A DNA stretch of 64,000 bases from Deferrisoma camini S3R1 (GCF_000526155.1 NZ_JAFN01000001.1:2629014-2693013), one strand, 5' to 3'; shown: positions 18,948 to 30,751, numbered from the stretch's first letter. The notes: generated by a model not told the origin, from the letters alone. Translations and numbers: made by a program.

Positions 18948-19010
18948 GCCGCCCAGTCGCCCAGCGGGCCGAGGCCCCAGACCGAAGACCGTTGACCGAC
19001 GACCGAAGTC
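18948..19010 (+). repeat. Intergenic repeat, copy B
   Basis: Diverged copy of the 10355-10422 element, sharing CGCCCAGCGGGCCGA and a run of GACCG words. It lies between operator 2 and the sigma-54 promoter, so it forms the spacer across which the enhancer would loop. Confidence 0.55.
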
Positions 19011-19018
19011 ACATTGGT

Positions 19019-19034
19019 CGGCATTGCCCTTGCA
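19019..19034 (+). promoter_or_regulatory. Sigma-54 (-24/-12) promoter of the reductase operon
   Basis: CGGCATTGCCCTTGCA fits TGGCACGN4TTGCA with the required 10 bp between GG (19020-19021) and GC (19032-19033). The transcription start would fall near 19045, about 84 bp before the iron-sulfur subunit start. The first-base C and the T/T after GGCA are the main departures from consensus. Confidence 0.65.
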
Positions 19035-19127
19035 GAGCAATCCGGCCGGAGTAGGGTTCCATCGGCCGCTCGATCGGGGACGGCCTTTCCTCACTTGCGC
19101 CCGGCGGAGAGCCGGCAGGAGGTGGTC

Positions 19128-19871
19128 ATGGCGGACATGGCGTTGCTCGAACAGATGCGGCAGGACGTCCTGCGGGCCCTGAAAAAGCCGCCGGAGGAGA
19201 GGCGGTGGGCCATGATCGTGGACATTCGAAAGTGCGTGGGGTGTCACGCGTGCACAGTGGCGTGCAAGTCGGAGAACAAGACCCCCCCCGACGTGGAGTA
19301 CCGCATCGTGCGCGAAGCGGAGGACGGGGCGTACCCCAACGTGCAGCACTACTTCATGCCGGTGCTGTGCATGCAGTGCGAGAACCCGCCGTGCGTGAAG
19401 GCCTGCCGGGACGGCGCGATCTTCAAGCGGCCGGACGGCGTGGTGCAGGTGGACTACAGCCGGTGCAACGGGTGCTCGAAGCCCTCGGCCTGCCCCTACG
19501 GGGTGCTCCACAAGGACGACGGCCGGTACTACACGGAGGGCACCCCCCGGCTGGAGCCTTACGAGACGGCCCCCACCTTCGAGTACGGGGAGCGGCAGTC
19601 GAGGAAGAACGGGGCCGCTCCCATCGGACGGTGCCGGAAGTGCCACTACTGCCTCCACCGCCTGGAGGCCGGCATGCTTCCGGCGTGCGTGACCACCTGC
19701 ATCGGCCAGGCGAACTACTTCGGCGACCTGTCGGACCCGGACAGCGTGGTGGCGAAGGTGGCAGGGGGGCAGCACATCTACCTGTTCGGCACCTCGTACA
19801 AGACCGGCCCGACCACCCGCTACGTGAGCTGGGGGCCGGGCGAGGACACCTGCGGCGCGTGCCACGACTGA
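19128..19871 (+). CDS. Four-cluster ferredoxin subunit of molybdopterin reductase (DmsB/TtrB/ArrB class)
   Basis: 247 aa electron-transfer subunit. Four cysteine groups for [4Fe-4S] clusters are visible: CVGCHACTVAC, CMQCENPPCVKAC, CNGCSKPSACPYG, and CRKCHYC followed by CVTTC. ATG 19128 follows AGGAGGTGG. It has no signal peptide and would be co-exported with the Tat-targeted catalytic subunit 33 bp downstream. The B-before-A gene order is as in ttrBCA and srdBCA clusters, but the NrfD-like C subunit is missing. Confidence 0.9.
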   Translation: MADMALLEQMRQDVLRALKKPPEERRWAMIVDIRKCVGCHACTVACKSENKTPPDVEYRIVREAEDGAYPNVQHYFMPVLCMQCENPPCVKACRDGAIFKRPDGVVQVDYSRCNGCSKPSACPYGVLHKDDGRYYTEGTPRLEPYETAPTFEYGERQSRKNGAAPIGRCRKCHYCLHRLEAGMLPACVTTCIGQANYFGDLSDPDSVVAKVAGGQHIYLFGTSYKTGPTTRYVSWGPGEDTCGACHD

Positions 19872-19904
19872 CCGCGTCCTCTTTCGACCGAAAAGGAGTG
19901 AACC

Positions 19905-22900
19905 ATGGATCGGAAACAGATCGCGGAGAACGCCCAGGTGGTGGACGAGAAAGGCGTAAGCCGCCGGGGCTTCCTGAAGTGCGGTGCGTTCCTGGGTGGC
20001 TCGGCCATCCTGGCCTCGAAGCTGGGCTGGGCCGTGGACCTGGTGCGCCGGGCCGAGGCCGGCCAGCTCAAGCCCGGCGAGGAGCTGGAGCTGGCCCGGG
20101 CCGAAAACGTGCTCTACTCCGTGTGCCTGCAGTGCCACACGGCCTGTACGATCCAGGGCCGGATCCTGGACGGGGTGCTCGTGAAGATCGGCGGGAACCC
20201 GTACAGCCCCATGAACCTGCTGCCCCAGCTTCCCTACGCGACGAGCCCTTTCGACGCGGCCCGGGTCGAGGCGCGGCTGTGCCCCAAGGGCCAGGCCGGA
20301 ATCCAGTCCCTTTATGATCCCTACCGCATCGTCAAGGTGCTCAAGCGGGCCGGGAAGCGCGGGGAGAACAAGTGGCGGGTCATCCCGTTCCACCAGGCCG
20401 TGGACGAGATCGTCAACGGCGGCTACCTGTTCTCCGACGTTCCCGGCGAGGAGCGCCGGTACGTGAAGGGGTTGAGGGAGACCTACGCCCTGCGCGACGC
20501 CAAGCTGGCCAAGGCCATGGCTGCCGACGCCAAGGCCGTGGCGAAGAAGAAGATGACCGTTGCGGAGTTCAAAAAGAGGTACGCCGACCACCTGGACCTC
20601 CTGATCGACCCGGATCACCCGGACCTGGGCCCGAAGAACAACCGGTTCGTGTTCATGGCCGGCCGGATCGAGCACGGCCGCAAGGAGTTCGCGAAGCGCT
20701 GGCTCAAGGACAGCTTCGGCAGTGTGAACTGGTACGAGCACACCACGATCTGCGAGCAGAGCCACCACATCGCCTACAACGAGATGACGAGGGCGTGGAA
20801 GAAGGGGAAATGGGGCAAGGGCAAGCACCACATGAAGCCCGACGCCTTGAACTCCCGGTACATCCTGTTCTTCGGCACGGGTGCGTTCGAGGCGAACTTT
20901 GGTCCCACGAACATGGCCGAGAAGATCACCGAGGGCATCGCCTCGGGCCGGCTCAAGATCGCGGTGGCCGACCCGCGGTTCTCCAAGACCGCGGCCAAGG
21001 CGTCGAAGTGGCTGCCCCTCAAACCCGGCACCGACGCGGCCCTGGCGTTCGGCATGATCCGCTGGATCCTCGACAGCAAGCGCTACGACGAGCGCTACCT
21101 GCGCTCCGCCAACAAGGCCGCCGCCCACGAGGCCGGCGAGACCACCTGGACCAACGCCACCTGGCTGGTGAAGATCGGAGAGGACGGCCCCGGGGCCCTG
21201 CTGCGGGCCGACGAGGCCGGCGTAGGCGACAAGGACGAGTTCGTGGTGGCGGTGGACGGCAAGCTGGCCGCCGTCGCCCCCAACAGCGGCAAGGACCCCG
21301 TGGTGGGCGACCTCTACCACGAGGGCGAGGTGAACGGCGTGAGGGTCAAGAGCGTGTTCCAGCTCCTGACCGAGCGGGCGAGCGCGCGCTCCGTGGCCGA
21401 GTGGGCCGAGGAGTGCGGGCTCCCGGCGTCGGACGTGGAGGCCGTGGCCAAGGAGTTCACCTCCTACGGCAAGCAGGCCGTGGCCGAGCTCTACCGCGGG
21501 CCCGTGCAGCACACCAACGGCTACTACAACGGCCAGGCCATCATCACCCTGAACCTGCTGGTGGGGAACCCCGACTGGAAGGGCGGGCTCCAGAAGGGCG
21601 GGGGCCACTGGCACGAGGACGGCAGCAAGAAGGACCAGCCGTTCAACCTGAAGAAGCTCTATGCTTCCAAGCTCAAGAGCTTCGGGGTCACCTTGACCCG
21701 GGAGAAGCACCGGTACGAGGAGTCCACCCTGTTCGAGGGCTATCCGGCCAAGCGCTGCTGGTACCCGTTCACGGGGAACGTGTACCAGGAGATCATCCCC
21801 TCGGCCGGCATGGGGTACCCCTACTCGATCGATGCTCTGTTCCTCCACAAGGGAACCCCTGCGTTCTCCGCACCGGCGGGCGACAAGAACATCCAGATCC
21901 TCCAGGACCTGGAGAGGGTGCCCCTGCTGTTCGCGTGCGACATCGTGATCGGCGAGACCTCCATGTACGCCGACTACCTGTTCCCCGACACAGCGATCTG
22001 GGAGCGCTGGGGAACCCCCCACATCACGCCCGACGTGGTGACCGCGGTGAGCAAGGTGCGCCAGCCCCTGGTGAACCCGCTGACCGAAGAGGTTTACGTG
22101 TACGGGGAGCGCCAGCACGTGGGCATGGAAGCCATCATGCTGGCGATCGCCGAGCGGCTGGATCTGCCGAACTTCGGCGAGGACGCTTTCGGCCCCGGCC
22201 AGCCCCTGAAGCGCGTGGACGACTGGTTCGTCCGGATGGTGGCCAACCTGGCCAAGGGCGACAAGCCCGGCACCGAGGTGCCGGATGCCTCGGCCGAGGA
22301 GATCGAGCTCTTCTACAAGGCCCGCCGGCATCTTCCGGCCCACGTGTTCGACCCGGACCGGTGGAAGGCGATCGTCGGAGAGAAGCTGTGGCCCAAGGTG
22401 GTGTACGTGCTGAACCGGGGCGGCCGGTTCGAGGACTTCGAGCGTGCCTACAAGGGCGACAAGGTGCGCCACCAGTACAAGGGCCAGTTCAACCTGTACG
22501 CCGAACACGTCGCGCTCGCCAAGCACCCGGGAACCGGCAAGCGGTTCTCGGGGCTTCCGGTGTACGAGCCGGTCAAGGACTTCCACGGCCGCCCCGTGGA
22601 CGACCCCGGCTATCCGCTGCACCTCATCACCTACAAGGAGATCGTCGGCGGTCAGTCCCGCACGCCGGGCAACTACTGGAGCCAGGGGCTGATGCTGCCC
22701 GAGAACTACATCCTCATGAACTCCCGGGACGCCGAGGCCTTGGGGCTCAAGAACGGGGATCGCGCCCGGATCGTGTCGGTCTCCAACTCCGACGGTGTCT
22801 GGAACCTGCGAAACGGCCAAAAGGTGCCGATCGCGGGCAAGGTCAAGGTGGCCGAGGGCATCCGGCCGGGCGTGGTGGCGGTGAGCTGGCACTCGGGCCA

Positions 22901-23090
22901 CTGGGCGTACGGGGCTTCGGACCAGATGGTGGACGGGCAGACGGTTCGGGGCGACCGCCGCCGGGCCAAGGGCCTGTGCCCCAACGCGGCCATGCGGGTC
23001 GACCCGGTCCTGGGCGACATGTGCCTCACCGACCCGATCGGCGGCTCCTCGTCGTTCTACGACACCAAGGTCAAAGTGATCCCAGCATGA
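19905..23090 (+). CDS. Tat-exported molybdopterin oxyanion reductase, catalytic subunit (TtrA/SrdA/ArrA-like)
   Basis: 1061 aa. Tat motif SRRGFLK at 19-25. The [4Fe-4S] ligands are C74, C77, C81 and C126 (CX2CX3CX44C). C283 in 'HTTICEQSHHIAYNEMT' is the likely Mo ligand. The C-terminal MGD-binding domain begins near 'PLHLITYKEIVGGQSRTPGN'. The family is the DMSO-reductase superfamily, arsenate/tetrathionate/selenate branch. The length fits TtrA/SrdA (about 1020) better than ArrA (about 850). Next to ars genes and an AioXSR-like regulator set, an arsenic, selenium or sulfur oxyanion is likely, but the substrate is not decided. No membrane anchor or TorD chaperone is encoded nearby. Confidence 0.88.
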   Translation: MDRKQIAENAQVVDEKGVSRRGFLKCGAFLGGSAILASKLGWAVDLVRRAEAGQLKPGEELELARAENVLYSVCLQCHTACTIQGRILDGVLVKIGGNPYSPMNLLPQLPYATSPFDAARVEARLCPKGQAGIQSLYDPYRIVKVLKRAGKRGENKWRVIPFHQAVDEIVNGGYLFSDVPGEERRYVKGLRETYALRDAKLAKAMAADAKAVAKKKMTVAEFKKRYADHLDLLIDPDHPDLGPKNNRFVFMAGRIEHGRKEFAKRWLKDSFGSVNWYEHTTICEQSHHIAYNEMTRAWKKGKWGKGKHHMKPDALNSRYILFFGTGAFEANFGPTNMAEKITEGIASGRLKIAVADPRFSKTAAKASKWLPLKPGTDAALAFGMIRWILDSKRYDERYLRSANKAAAHEAGETTWTNATWLVKIGEDGPGALLRADEAGVGDKDEFVVAVDGKLAAVAPNSGKDPVVGDLYHEGEVNGVRVKSVFQLLTERASARSVAEWAEECGLPASDVEAVAKEFTSYGKQAVAELYRGPVQHTNGYYNGQAIITLNLLVGNPDWKGGLQKGGGHWHEDGSKKDQPFNLKKLYASKLKSFGVTLTREKHRYEESTLFEGYPAKRCWYPFTGNVYQEIIPSAGMGYPYSIDALFLHKGTPAFSAPAGDKNIQILQDLERVPLLFACDIVIGETSMYADYLFPDTAIWERWGTPHITPDVVTAVSKVRQPLVNPLTEEVYVYGERQHVGMEAIMLAIAERLDLPNFGEDAFGPGQPLKRVDDWFVRMVANLAKGDKPGTEVPDASAEEIELFYKARRHLPAHVFDPDRWKAIVGEKLWPKVVYVLNRGGRFEDFERAYKGDKVRHQYKGQFNLYAEHVALAKHPGTGKRFSGLPVYEPVKDFHGRPVDDPGYPLHLITYKEIVGGQSRTPGNYWSQGLMLPENYILMNSRDAEALGLKNGDRARIVSVSNSDGVWNLRNGQKVPIAGKVKVAEGIRPGVVAVSWHSGHWAYGASDQMVDGQTVRGDRRRAKGLCPNAAMRVDPVLGDMCLTDPIGGSSSFYDTKVKVIPA

Positions 23091-23108
23091 GGCCCTCGGT
23101 CTATCCTA

Positions 23109-23139
23109 GCGAGGGGGCGGGGATCTCCCGCCCCCTCGC
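23109..23139 (+). terminator. Intrinsic terminator after the reductase operon
   Basis: 13-bp perfect GC-rich stem (GCGAGGGGGCGGG against CCCGCCCCCTCGC) with a 5-nt loop, followed by CTTTG. It ends 19 bp after the reductase stop codon begins and 22 bp before the next gene. Confidence 0.75.
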
Positions 23140-23160
23140 CTTTGCCGGAGGGACACGGGG

Positions 23161-23433
23161 ATGCGAGTAGGGAGAAAAAGGGGGCTCTGGTTTGCGCTGG
23201 TGGCCCTGCTTCTGTCGGCCCCAACGGGCTGGGCGGGCCAGGGAGACACCTCCACCCACAGGAAAGGGGCACCCGCCTTGGAGGAGCCTTCTCCGCCGAG
23301 GGACGTAGGGGGACCCGAGGGCAACGAGAACCACCAGCTGCGCGGGCGGCCGAAAGCGGTTTCACCGCCGTCGGCCCCTGCTGACCCAGGGCCGGAGGAC
23401 GACGGGGAAGAGGAAGAGGACTTCGGATGCTGA
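23161..23433 (+). CDS. Small secreted acidic-tailed protein, unrecognised
   Basis: 90 aa. Signal peptide at 1-25 (ends GWAG), then a low-complexity Pro/Gly/charged region and an acidic tail EEEEDFGC. The start follows GGAGGGAC. No domain is recognised. It lies between the reductase terminator and mobAB and is probably co-transcribed with mobAB (9-bp gap). It could be spurious, but signal peptide and ribosome-binding site both support it. Confidence 0.5.
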   Translation: MRVGRKRGLWFALVALLLSAPTGWAGQGDTSTHRKGAPALEEPSPPRDVGGPEGNENHQLRGRPKAVSPPSAPADPGPEDDGEEEEDFGC

Positions 23434-23442
23434 GAATGACCC

Positions 23443-26969
<3,527 letters not shown>

Positions 26970-27013
26970 GGCCTCCCCCGGCCCTCCTTCCCCCTGGGGA
27001 GGGCCGGGAGGCC
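26970..27013. terminator. Bidirectional terminator between katG and merA
   Basis: Near-perfect inverted repeat, GGCCTCCCCCGGCCCTCC (26970-26987) against GGAGGGCCGGGAGGCC (26998-27013), between convergent genes. There is no long T-tract on either side. Confidence 0.6.
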
Positions 27014-27037
27014 AGCTGCTCCGTTTGCCCGCCGGGT

Positions 27038-28444
27038 CTACTCCACGCAGCAGCTCATGCGGGTGATGTCGCGGCGGAACGCCTGGGCCGCGATCTTGAT
27101 CGCCTCCGAGTACGTGGGGAATACGTGCACGGTGTCGATCAGGTCGTCCACGGTGAGCCCGAACCGAACGGCCAGGGTGGCCTCGTGCACGATCTCGGAG
27201 GCGTGGGGGCCCAGGATGTGCACCCCCACGACCCGGCCGGTCTCGTGGTGGGCGATCATCTTCACCAAGCCCCGGGCGTCGTTCACGGCCAGGGCCCGGG
27301 GCACCCGGTCCAGGGGCACGGTGCGGCAGGTGCAGGTGCCGTGGCGGGCCAGGTACTCGGCCTCGGTGAGCCCCACGCCGGCCGCCTCGGGGTCGGTGAA
27401 CACGGCATAGGGCACGGTTCCCGGATCGATCGTTTTGTTCCCGCCCCCGAAGGCGTTCTCCACCGCGAGCTTCCCCTGCTTGGCCGCCACGGTCTCCAGG
27501 CACGGCGGGCCCGTCACGTCGCCGGCGGCCCACACGTGGGCGACGCTCGTGCGCAGGTGCTCGTCTACGTGCACGAACCCGCCTTGGGTCTCGACGCCCA
27601 CGGCGTCGAGATTCAGGTCCTCGATGTTTCCGGTGACCCCCGTGGCCACCAGGATCTCGTCGGCCGTCAGATCCTCCTCGGTTCCGCCCTTTTCCAGGAC
27701 GAGTCGTTTCCCGTCGCCCTGCCGCTCCACCCGGACGACCTTTGCGCCGGTGCGGAACCCGACCCCCTCGGCTTCCAGGGTTCCCTGGAGGGCCTCGGAG
27801 ATCTCGGGCTCCGCGGGCGGGAGGATCCGGTCGGCCGCCTCCACCACGGTCACCTCGGCCCCGAACCGGGCGAACAGTTGGGCGAACTCGAGGCCCAGGG
27901 CGCCTCCGCCGAGCACGGCAAGCGATCGGGGCAGCCGGTCCAAGGCCAGCGCCTCGCGGTTGGTGAGGTACCCGACCTCGGCGAGCCCCGGGACCGGCGG
28001 CACCCGGGTGCGGCAGCCCGTGGCGATCAGGACCTGCCCCGCCCGGATCTCGCGGTCCCCGACCCGGAGGACGTGGTCCGAAACGAACGCGCCCCGGCCC
28101 TCGGCCCAGGTAACGTGCCGGAGCCCCTGGAGCACGTTCCGGTAGTTCGCCTCCCGGGCCCCGGCCACGAGGCGGTCCTTGTCGGCAATCGCCTGCCGGA
28201 AGTCGAAGGCCGGGCTTGAGGCGCCCACGCTTCCGAAGCGGGGATGGCGCGCCGCATGGAGGGCACCGGCCGCGGCGAGGAGGTGCTTCGTGGGCATGCA
28301 CCCCACGTTGACGCAGGTGCCGCCCATGGGAAGCCCCTGGTTCACCAGCAGGGTGCGGATGCCGCGGCGGTCGGCCTCGGTGGCCGCGGCAAACCCCGCG
28401 GCACCGCCGCCCAAAATGACGAGGTCGTAGGAGTCATTGGGCAT
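27038..28444 (-). CDS. merA: Mercuric reductase (without N-terminal MerP-like domain)
   Basis: 468-aa FAD/NAD(P)-disulfide oxidoreductase. FAD motif GGGAAGFAAA, active-site pair C44/C49 in 'GGTCVNVGCMPTK', second nucleotide motif 'AVLGGGALGLEFAQLFARFG', and the C-terminal Hg-binding vicinal pair C465/C466 (MSCCVE) that separates MerA from lipoamide dehydrogenase. ATG 28444 follows GGAGGG. It reduces Hg(II) to Hg(0) in the cytoplasm. It is the last gene of the mer operon. Confidence 0.95.
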   Translation of the reverse strand: MPNDSYDLVILGGGAAGFAAATEADRRGIRTLLVNQGLPMGGTCVNVGCMPTKHLLAAAGALHAARHPRFGSVGASSPAFDFRQAIADKDRLVAGAREANYRNVLQGLRHVTWAEGRGAFVSDHVLRVGDREIRAGQVLIATGCRTRVPPVPGLAEVGYLTNREALALDRLPRSLAVLGGGALGLEFAQLFARFGAEVTVVEAADRILPPAEPEISEALQGTLEAEGVGFRTGAKVVRVERQGDGKRLVLEKGGTEEDLTADEILVATGVTGNIEDLNLDAVGVETQGGFVHVDEHLRTSVAHVWAAGDVTGPPCLETVAAKQGKLAVENAFGGGNKTIDPGTVPYAVFTDPEAAGVGLTEAEYLARHGTCTCRTVPLDRVPRALAVNDARGLVKMIAHHETGRVVGVHILGPHASEIVHEATLAVRFGLTVDDLIDTVHVFPTYSEAIKIAAQAFRRDITRMSCCVE

Positions 28445-28461
28445 GGTGTGCCCTCCTCGTG

Positions 28462-28758
28462 TCACCCGATCTCCACCGGCCGGCAGGTCATGGCGCCGCC
28501 GTCCACGGGGCAGACCTTGTGGCAGTGGCAGTCACCCATGCAGTTGCCGGGGTTCACGACCCGGGCTTTCTTCTCCCCCTCCACCTCGACCAGCTCGTAG
28601 CACCCGCCCAGGCACACCGCGACGCATTTGCCGCAGCCGACGCACTTGGCCGGGTCCACCTCCTGCACGTACATGGGGATCCAGGGCGAGCCGTCCTGGC
28701 GGCGGAAGGTGAGGTACGTCTTTTCGGAGCAGACCCCCCCGGAGCAGCAGTCGCTCAC
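28462..28758 (-). CDS. nif-type ferredoxin III-like 2x[4Fe-4S] protein in the mer operon
   Basis: 98 aa resembling FdxB (nif-specific ferredoxin III): 'GSPWIPMYVQEVDPAKCVGCGKC'-type lead-in, split here as GSPWIPMYVQEVD then CVGCGKCVAVC. The second group reads CMGDCHCHKVCP, spaced 4-2-4 instead of the usual 3-3-4. Extra N-terminal cysteines (MSDCCSGGVC) could bind Hg. It lies between merP (4-bp overlap) and merA, so an electron-transfer or Hg-binding role in mercury handling is inferred. Confidence 0.8.
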   Translation of the reverse strand: MSDCCSGGVCSEKTYLTFRRQDGSPWIPMYVQEVDPAKCVGCGKCVAVCLGGCYELVEVEGEKKARVVNPGNCMGDCHCHKVCPVDGGAMTCRPVEIG

Positions 28759-29078
28759 GGCTTCCCCCCCTCTCCCTCGGACACGGGCGCGGCCCGGAAC
28801 CCCGTGGAGTTCACGGCCTCGATCAGGGCTTTCTCGCTGGTCCGGGCGGGATCGTAGGTGACCACGGCCCGTTTCCCCTTGAAGCTCACCTCCGCCTCCT
28901 CAACGCCATCGACCCTCTTCAGGGCCGCCTTCACCGAAAACGTGCACGAGGGGCAGGTCATGCCCTCCACCCGGAGCACGGCGGTGCGGCTCTCGGCGCA
29001 ACCGGCGGGCCGGGGCGATGCCGCCAACGCACCGAGAACGAGCAGGAGAATGAACAAAGCCGGTCCGATCTTTCTCAT
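28755..29078 (-). CDS. merP: Periplasmic mercury-binding protein MerP
   Basis: 107 aa, signal peptide of about 27 residues, then one heavy-metal-associated domain with GMTCPSC and 'VDGVEEAEVSFKGKRAVVTY'. It captures Hg(II) in the periplasm and passes it to MerT. It lies directly downstream of merT, as in classical mer operons. Confidence 0.92.
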   Translation of the reverse strand: MRKIGPALFILLLVLGALAASPRPAGCAESRTAVLRVEGMTCPSCTFSVKAALKRVDGVEEAEVSFKGKRAVVTYDPARTSEKALIEAVNSTGFRAAPVSEGEGGKP

Positions 29079-29099
29079 CCCTTCACCTCTTGCTGCGCG

Positions 29100-29486
29100 T
29101 CAGCCCATCAACAGGGGCAGGAACCGGGGGAACAGGAACAGACCCGCGGCCAGGATCGTGGCGGTCCAGAGGATCACCCGCTGCACCCGAAGCGACGCAG
29201 GCGTGCAGCAGGCCTCGCCCCTCCGGGGTCGCCAGTACGCCCGGTAGAACCCGTAACCCAGAAACACCACCATCAGCCCGCCGAACCACGGCCGGTAGGG
29301 CTCGAACCGGGCCAGGGCGCCGGCCCCGCTCACGCCCAGGAACACGGCCAGAAGCGGCCCGATGCAGCAGGCCGAGGCCAAAAGCCCGCTCACCACCGCG
29401 CCCACAGCCCCCCAGGCCGTCCCCCGGGCCGACCGCGGGCGGGGCTCCACTGGCAGGGCGCAAGCCTTGTCTTCCTGACGACTCAT
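29100..29486 (-). CDS. merT: Mercuric ion transporter MerT
   Basis: 128 aa with three hydrophobic segments. The vicinal CC in the first helix ('LLASACCIGPLLAVFLG') and a second CC in the cytoplasmic loop (GEACC) are the MerT metal relay. ATG 29486 is chosen because GAGGAGG lies at proper distance; an ATG two codons earlier overlaps that site. Confidence 0.92.
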   Translation of the reverse strand: MSRQEDKACALPVEPRPRSARGTAWGAVGAVVSGLLASACCIGPLLAVFLGVSGAGALARFEPYRPWFGGLMVVFLGYGFYRAYWRPRRGEACCTPASLRVQRVILWTATILAAGLFLFPRFLPLLMG

Positions 29487-29545
29487 GAGCATCCTCCTCG
29501 GGTCGGGGAGGGCCCGGCACGCCGGGCCCTCCCCCCCCACCTACA

Positions 29546-29815
29546 TCAGGAACACGGCGTGCCAACTCCGGCGGCCTTGAGGGCGGCCTCGTCGATGCCC
29601 CGGCCGGCGCAGCAGCCCGCGAGCTTCCCGTCCACGGCCACGGCCGGCACCGAGCTCACACCCAGGGCCTTGGCCCGGGCGGCCACGGCCGGGTCGTTCA
29701 TGTCGAGCACCGTGACCTCGCAGTCCGGGCAGGCGAGCGCCCTCACCCGCTCCACCGCCTCCTGGCACACGGTACACCCCGCGCTGAACACCTCTACTTT
29801 GCGCTTCGCACTCAT
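29546..29815 (-). CDS. Thioredoxin/glutaredoxin-like Cys-rich protein of the mer operon
   Basis: 89 aa. The motif 'VEVFSAGCTVCQEAVERVRAL' is a thioredoxin-type CxxC. 'ACPDCEVTVLDMNDP', 'VSSVPAVAVDG' (cis-Pro) and a following LAGCCAG pair give seven further cysteines or redox features. It starts in ATGA overlap with the MerC-like gene. It is likely cytoplasmic. It may reduce or buffer Hg(II) between transporter and reductase; that role is inferred from position. Confidence 0.8.
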   Translation of the reverse strand: MSAKRKVEVFSAGCTVCQEAVERVRALACPDCEVTVLDMNDPAVAARAKALGVSSVPAVAVDGKLAGCCAGRGIDEAALKAAGVGTPCS

Positions 29816-30264
29816 GGCTTCACCTCCATCGGGTTTCGGTTGCGTTCCGCTGGGTGTGCTCCCTGGCCGGCCGGAACGCACGCCGGACAGGGGCCCGGCC
29901 GTTTGGGCCAGGCGTTCCAGATCGAGGCCCCGACCAGAAGAACGATGCCTGCGTACATGATCCCGTCGCTCTGCAGGCCGAACTTGCCAGCAAGAAGGAC
30001 TGCCGCCCCCACCGAGCCCAGGGCGAACGGCCCGTACCCCCTGCGGGTCCGGGCCCGAAACGCCAGGGCCCACAGGGCCACGGCCAGCCCCGCCAGGGTC
30101 AACGGCAGGAGGTAAGGGGTGTAGTTGAAGGCGCCCACGCCCAGGGCGCTCAGGAGCCCGGCGTAGGCCGGCCAGCAGGCCGGACACGTCACCTTGGGCA
30201 GGAGCGCCACGGCCACCGCAGCGGCCGTGGCCAGCACCCCTTTTCGGGCCGTCGGCGTGTTCAT
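29812..30264 (-). CDS. MerC-like mercury transport membrane protein
   Basis: 150 aa with about four hydrophobic segments and 'ALLPKVTCPACWPAYAGLLS' in the first helix, a CPxC pair comparable to MerC/MerH-type transporters. A second CPAC pair lies near the C-terminus. It overlaps both neighbours by 4 bp. The family assignment is by motif and operon only. Confidence 0.7.
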   Translation of the reverse strand: MNTPTARKGVLATAAAVAVALLPKVTCPACWPAYAGLLSALGVGAFNYTPYLLPLTLAGLAVALWALAFRARTRRGYGPFALGSVGAAVLLAGKFGLQSDGIMYAGIVLLVGASIWNAWPKRPGPCPACVPAGQGAHPAERNRNPMEVKP

Positions 30265-30713
30265 TCGTGCTCCTCCCCTTCCTCCATGGCCTCCAGGATC
30301 GGGCACTCGCTCGTGGGGCCTCGGCCCCGGCAAGCCGAGGCCAGGTCGGCCAGGGCCCGGCGCATGCGCCCGAGCGCCTCGATCTTGCGGTCGATGTCGG
30401 CCATCTTGGCCAGGGCCCGGGCGCGCACCTCGGCGCAGCTCTTCCCCGGGTCCATCCGCAGCTCCAGGAGCTCGGCGATCTCCTTGAGGGTGAACCCCAG
30501 CTCCTTGGCCCGGCGGATGAACCGGATGCGGGCCACGGTCTCGGGCGGGTAGGTCCGGCGGCCGAACATGGGCTTTTCCGGCTGCTCGATCAGGCCCCTG
30601 CGCTCGTAGAACCGCACGGTCTCCACGCCCACGCCGGCGGCCCGGGCCACCCCGCCGATGGTCAACCCTGTCCCTTCTGTTGCAGGGGGAGGGCTCTTCC
30701 GCGATCGCTCCAT
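30261..30713 (-). CDS. merR: Mercury-responsive regulator MerR
   Basis: 150 aa. It has an N-terminal winged helix ('TIGGVARAAGVGVETVRFYERRG'-type, seen as GVGVETVRFYERRG), a long dimer helix, and the three Hg(II)-binding cysteines: in DPGKSCAEVR, in ASACRGRG and in SECPILEAME. It is unusual in being the first gene of the operon it controls rather than divergent, so it is autoregulated from the promoter at 30752-30783. Confidence 0.94.
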   Translation of the reverse strand: MERSRKSPPPATEGTGLTIGGVARAAGVGVETVRFYERRGLIEQPEKPMFGRRTYPPETVARIRFIRRAKELGFTLKEIAELLELRMDPGKSCAEVRARALAKMADIDRKIEALGRMRRALADLASACRGRGPTSECPILEAMEEGEEHE

Positions 30714-30751
30714 GGTCGGTTCTCCCGGCGGTCAGGAGTTCGGTTGGGTTC

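Noticed and set aside
18852-22901. Minus-strand ORF of 1349 codons
   Set aside because: Antisense shadow of the reductase genes; His/Val/Arg-rich with no domain, and the plus strand is clearly coding.
19905-23090. Firm naming of the catalytic subunit as ArrA or TtrA
   Set aside because: Length and gene order favour the Ttr/Srd branch, context favours arsenic; a phylogeny is needed to decide.
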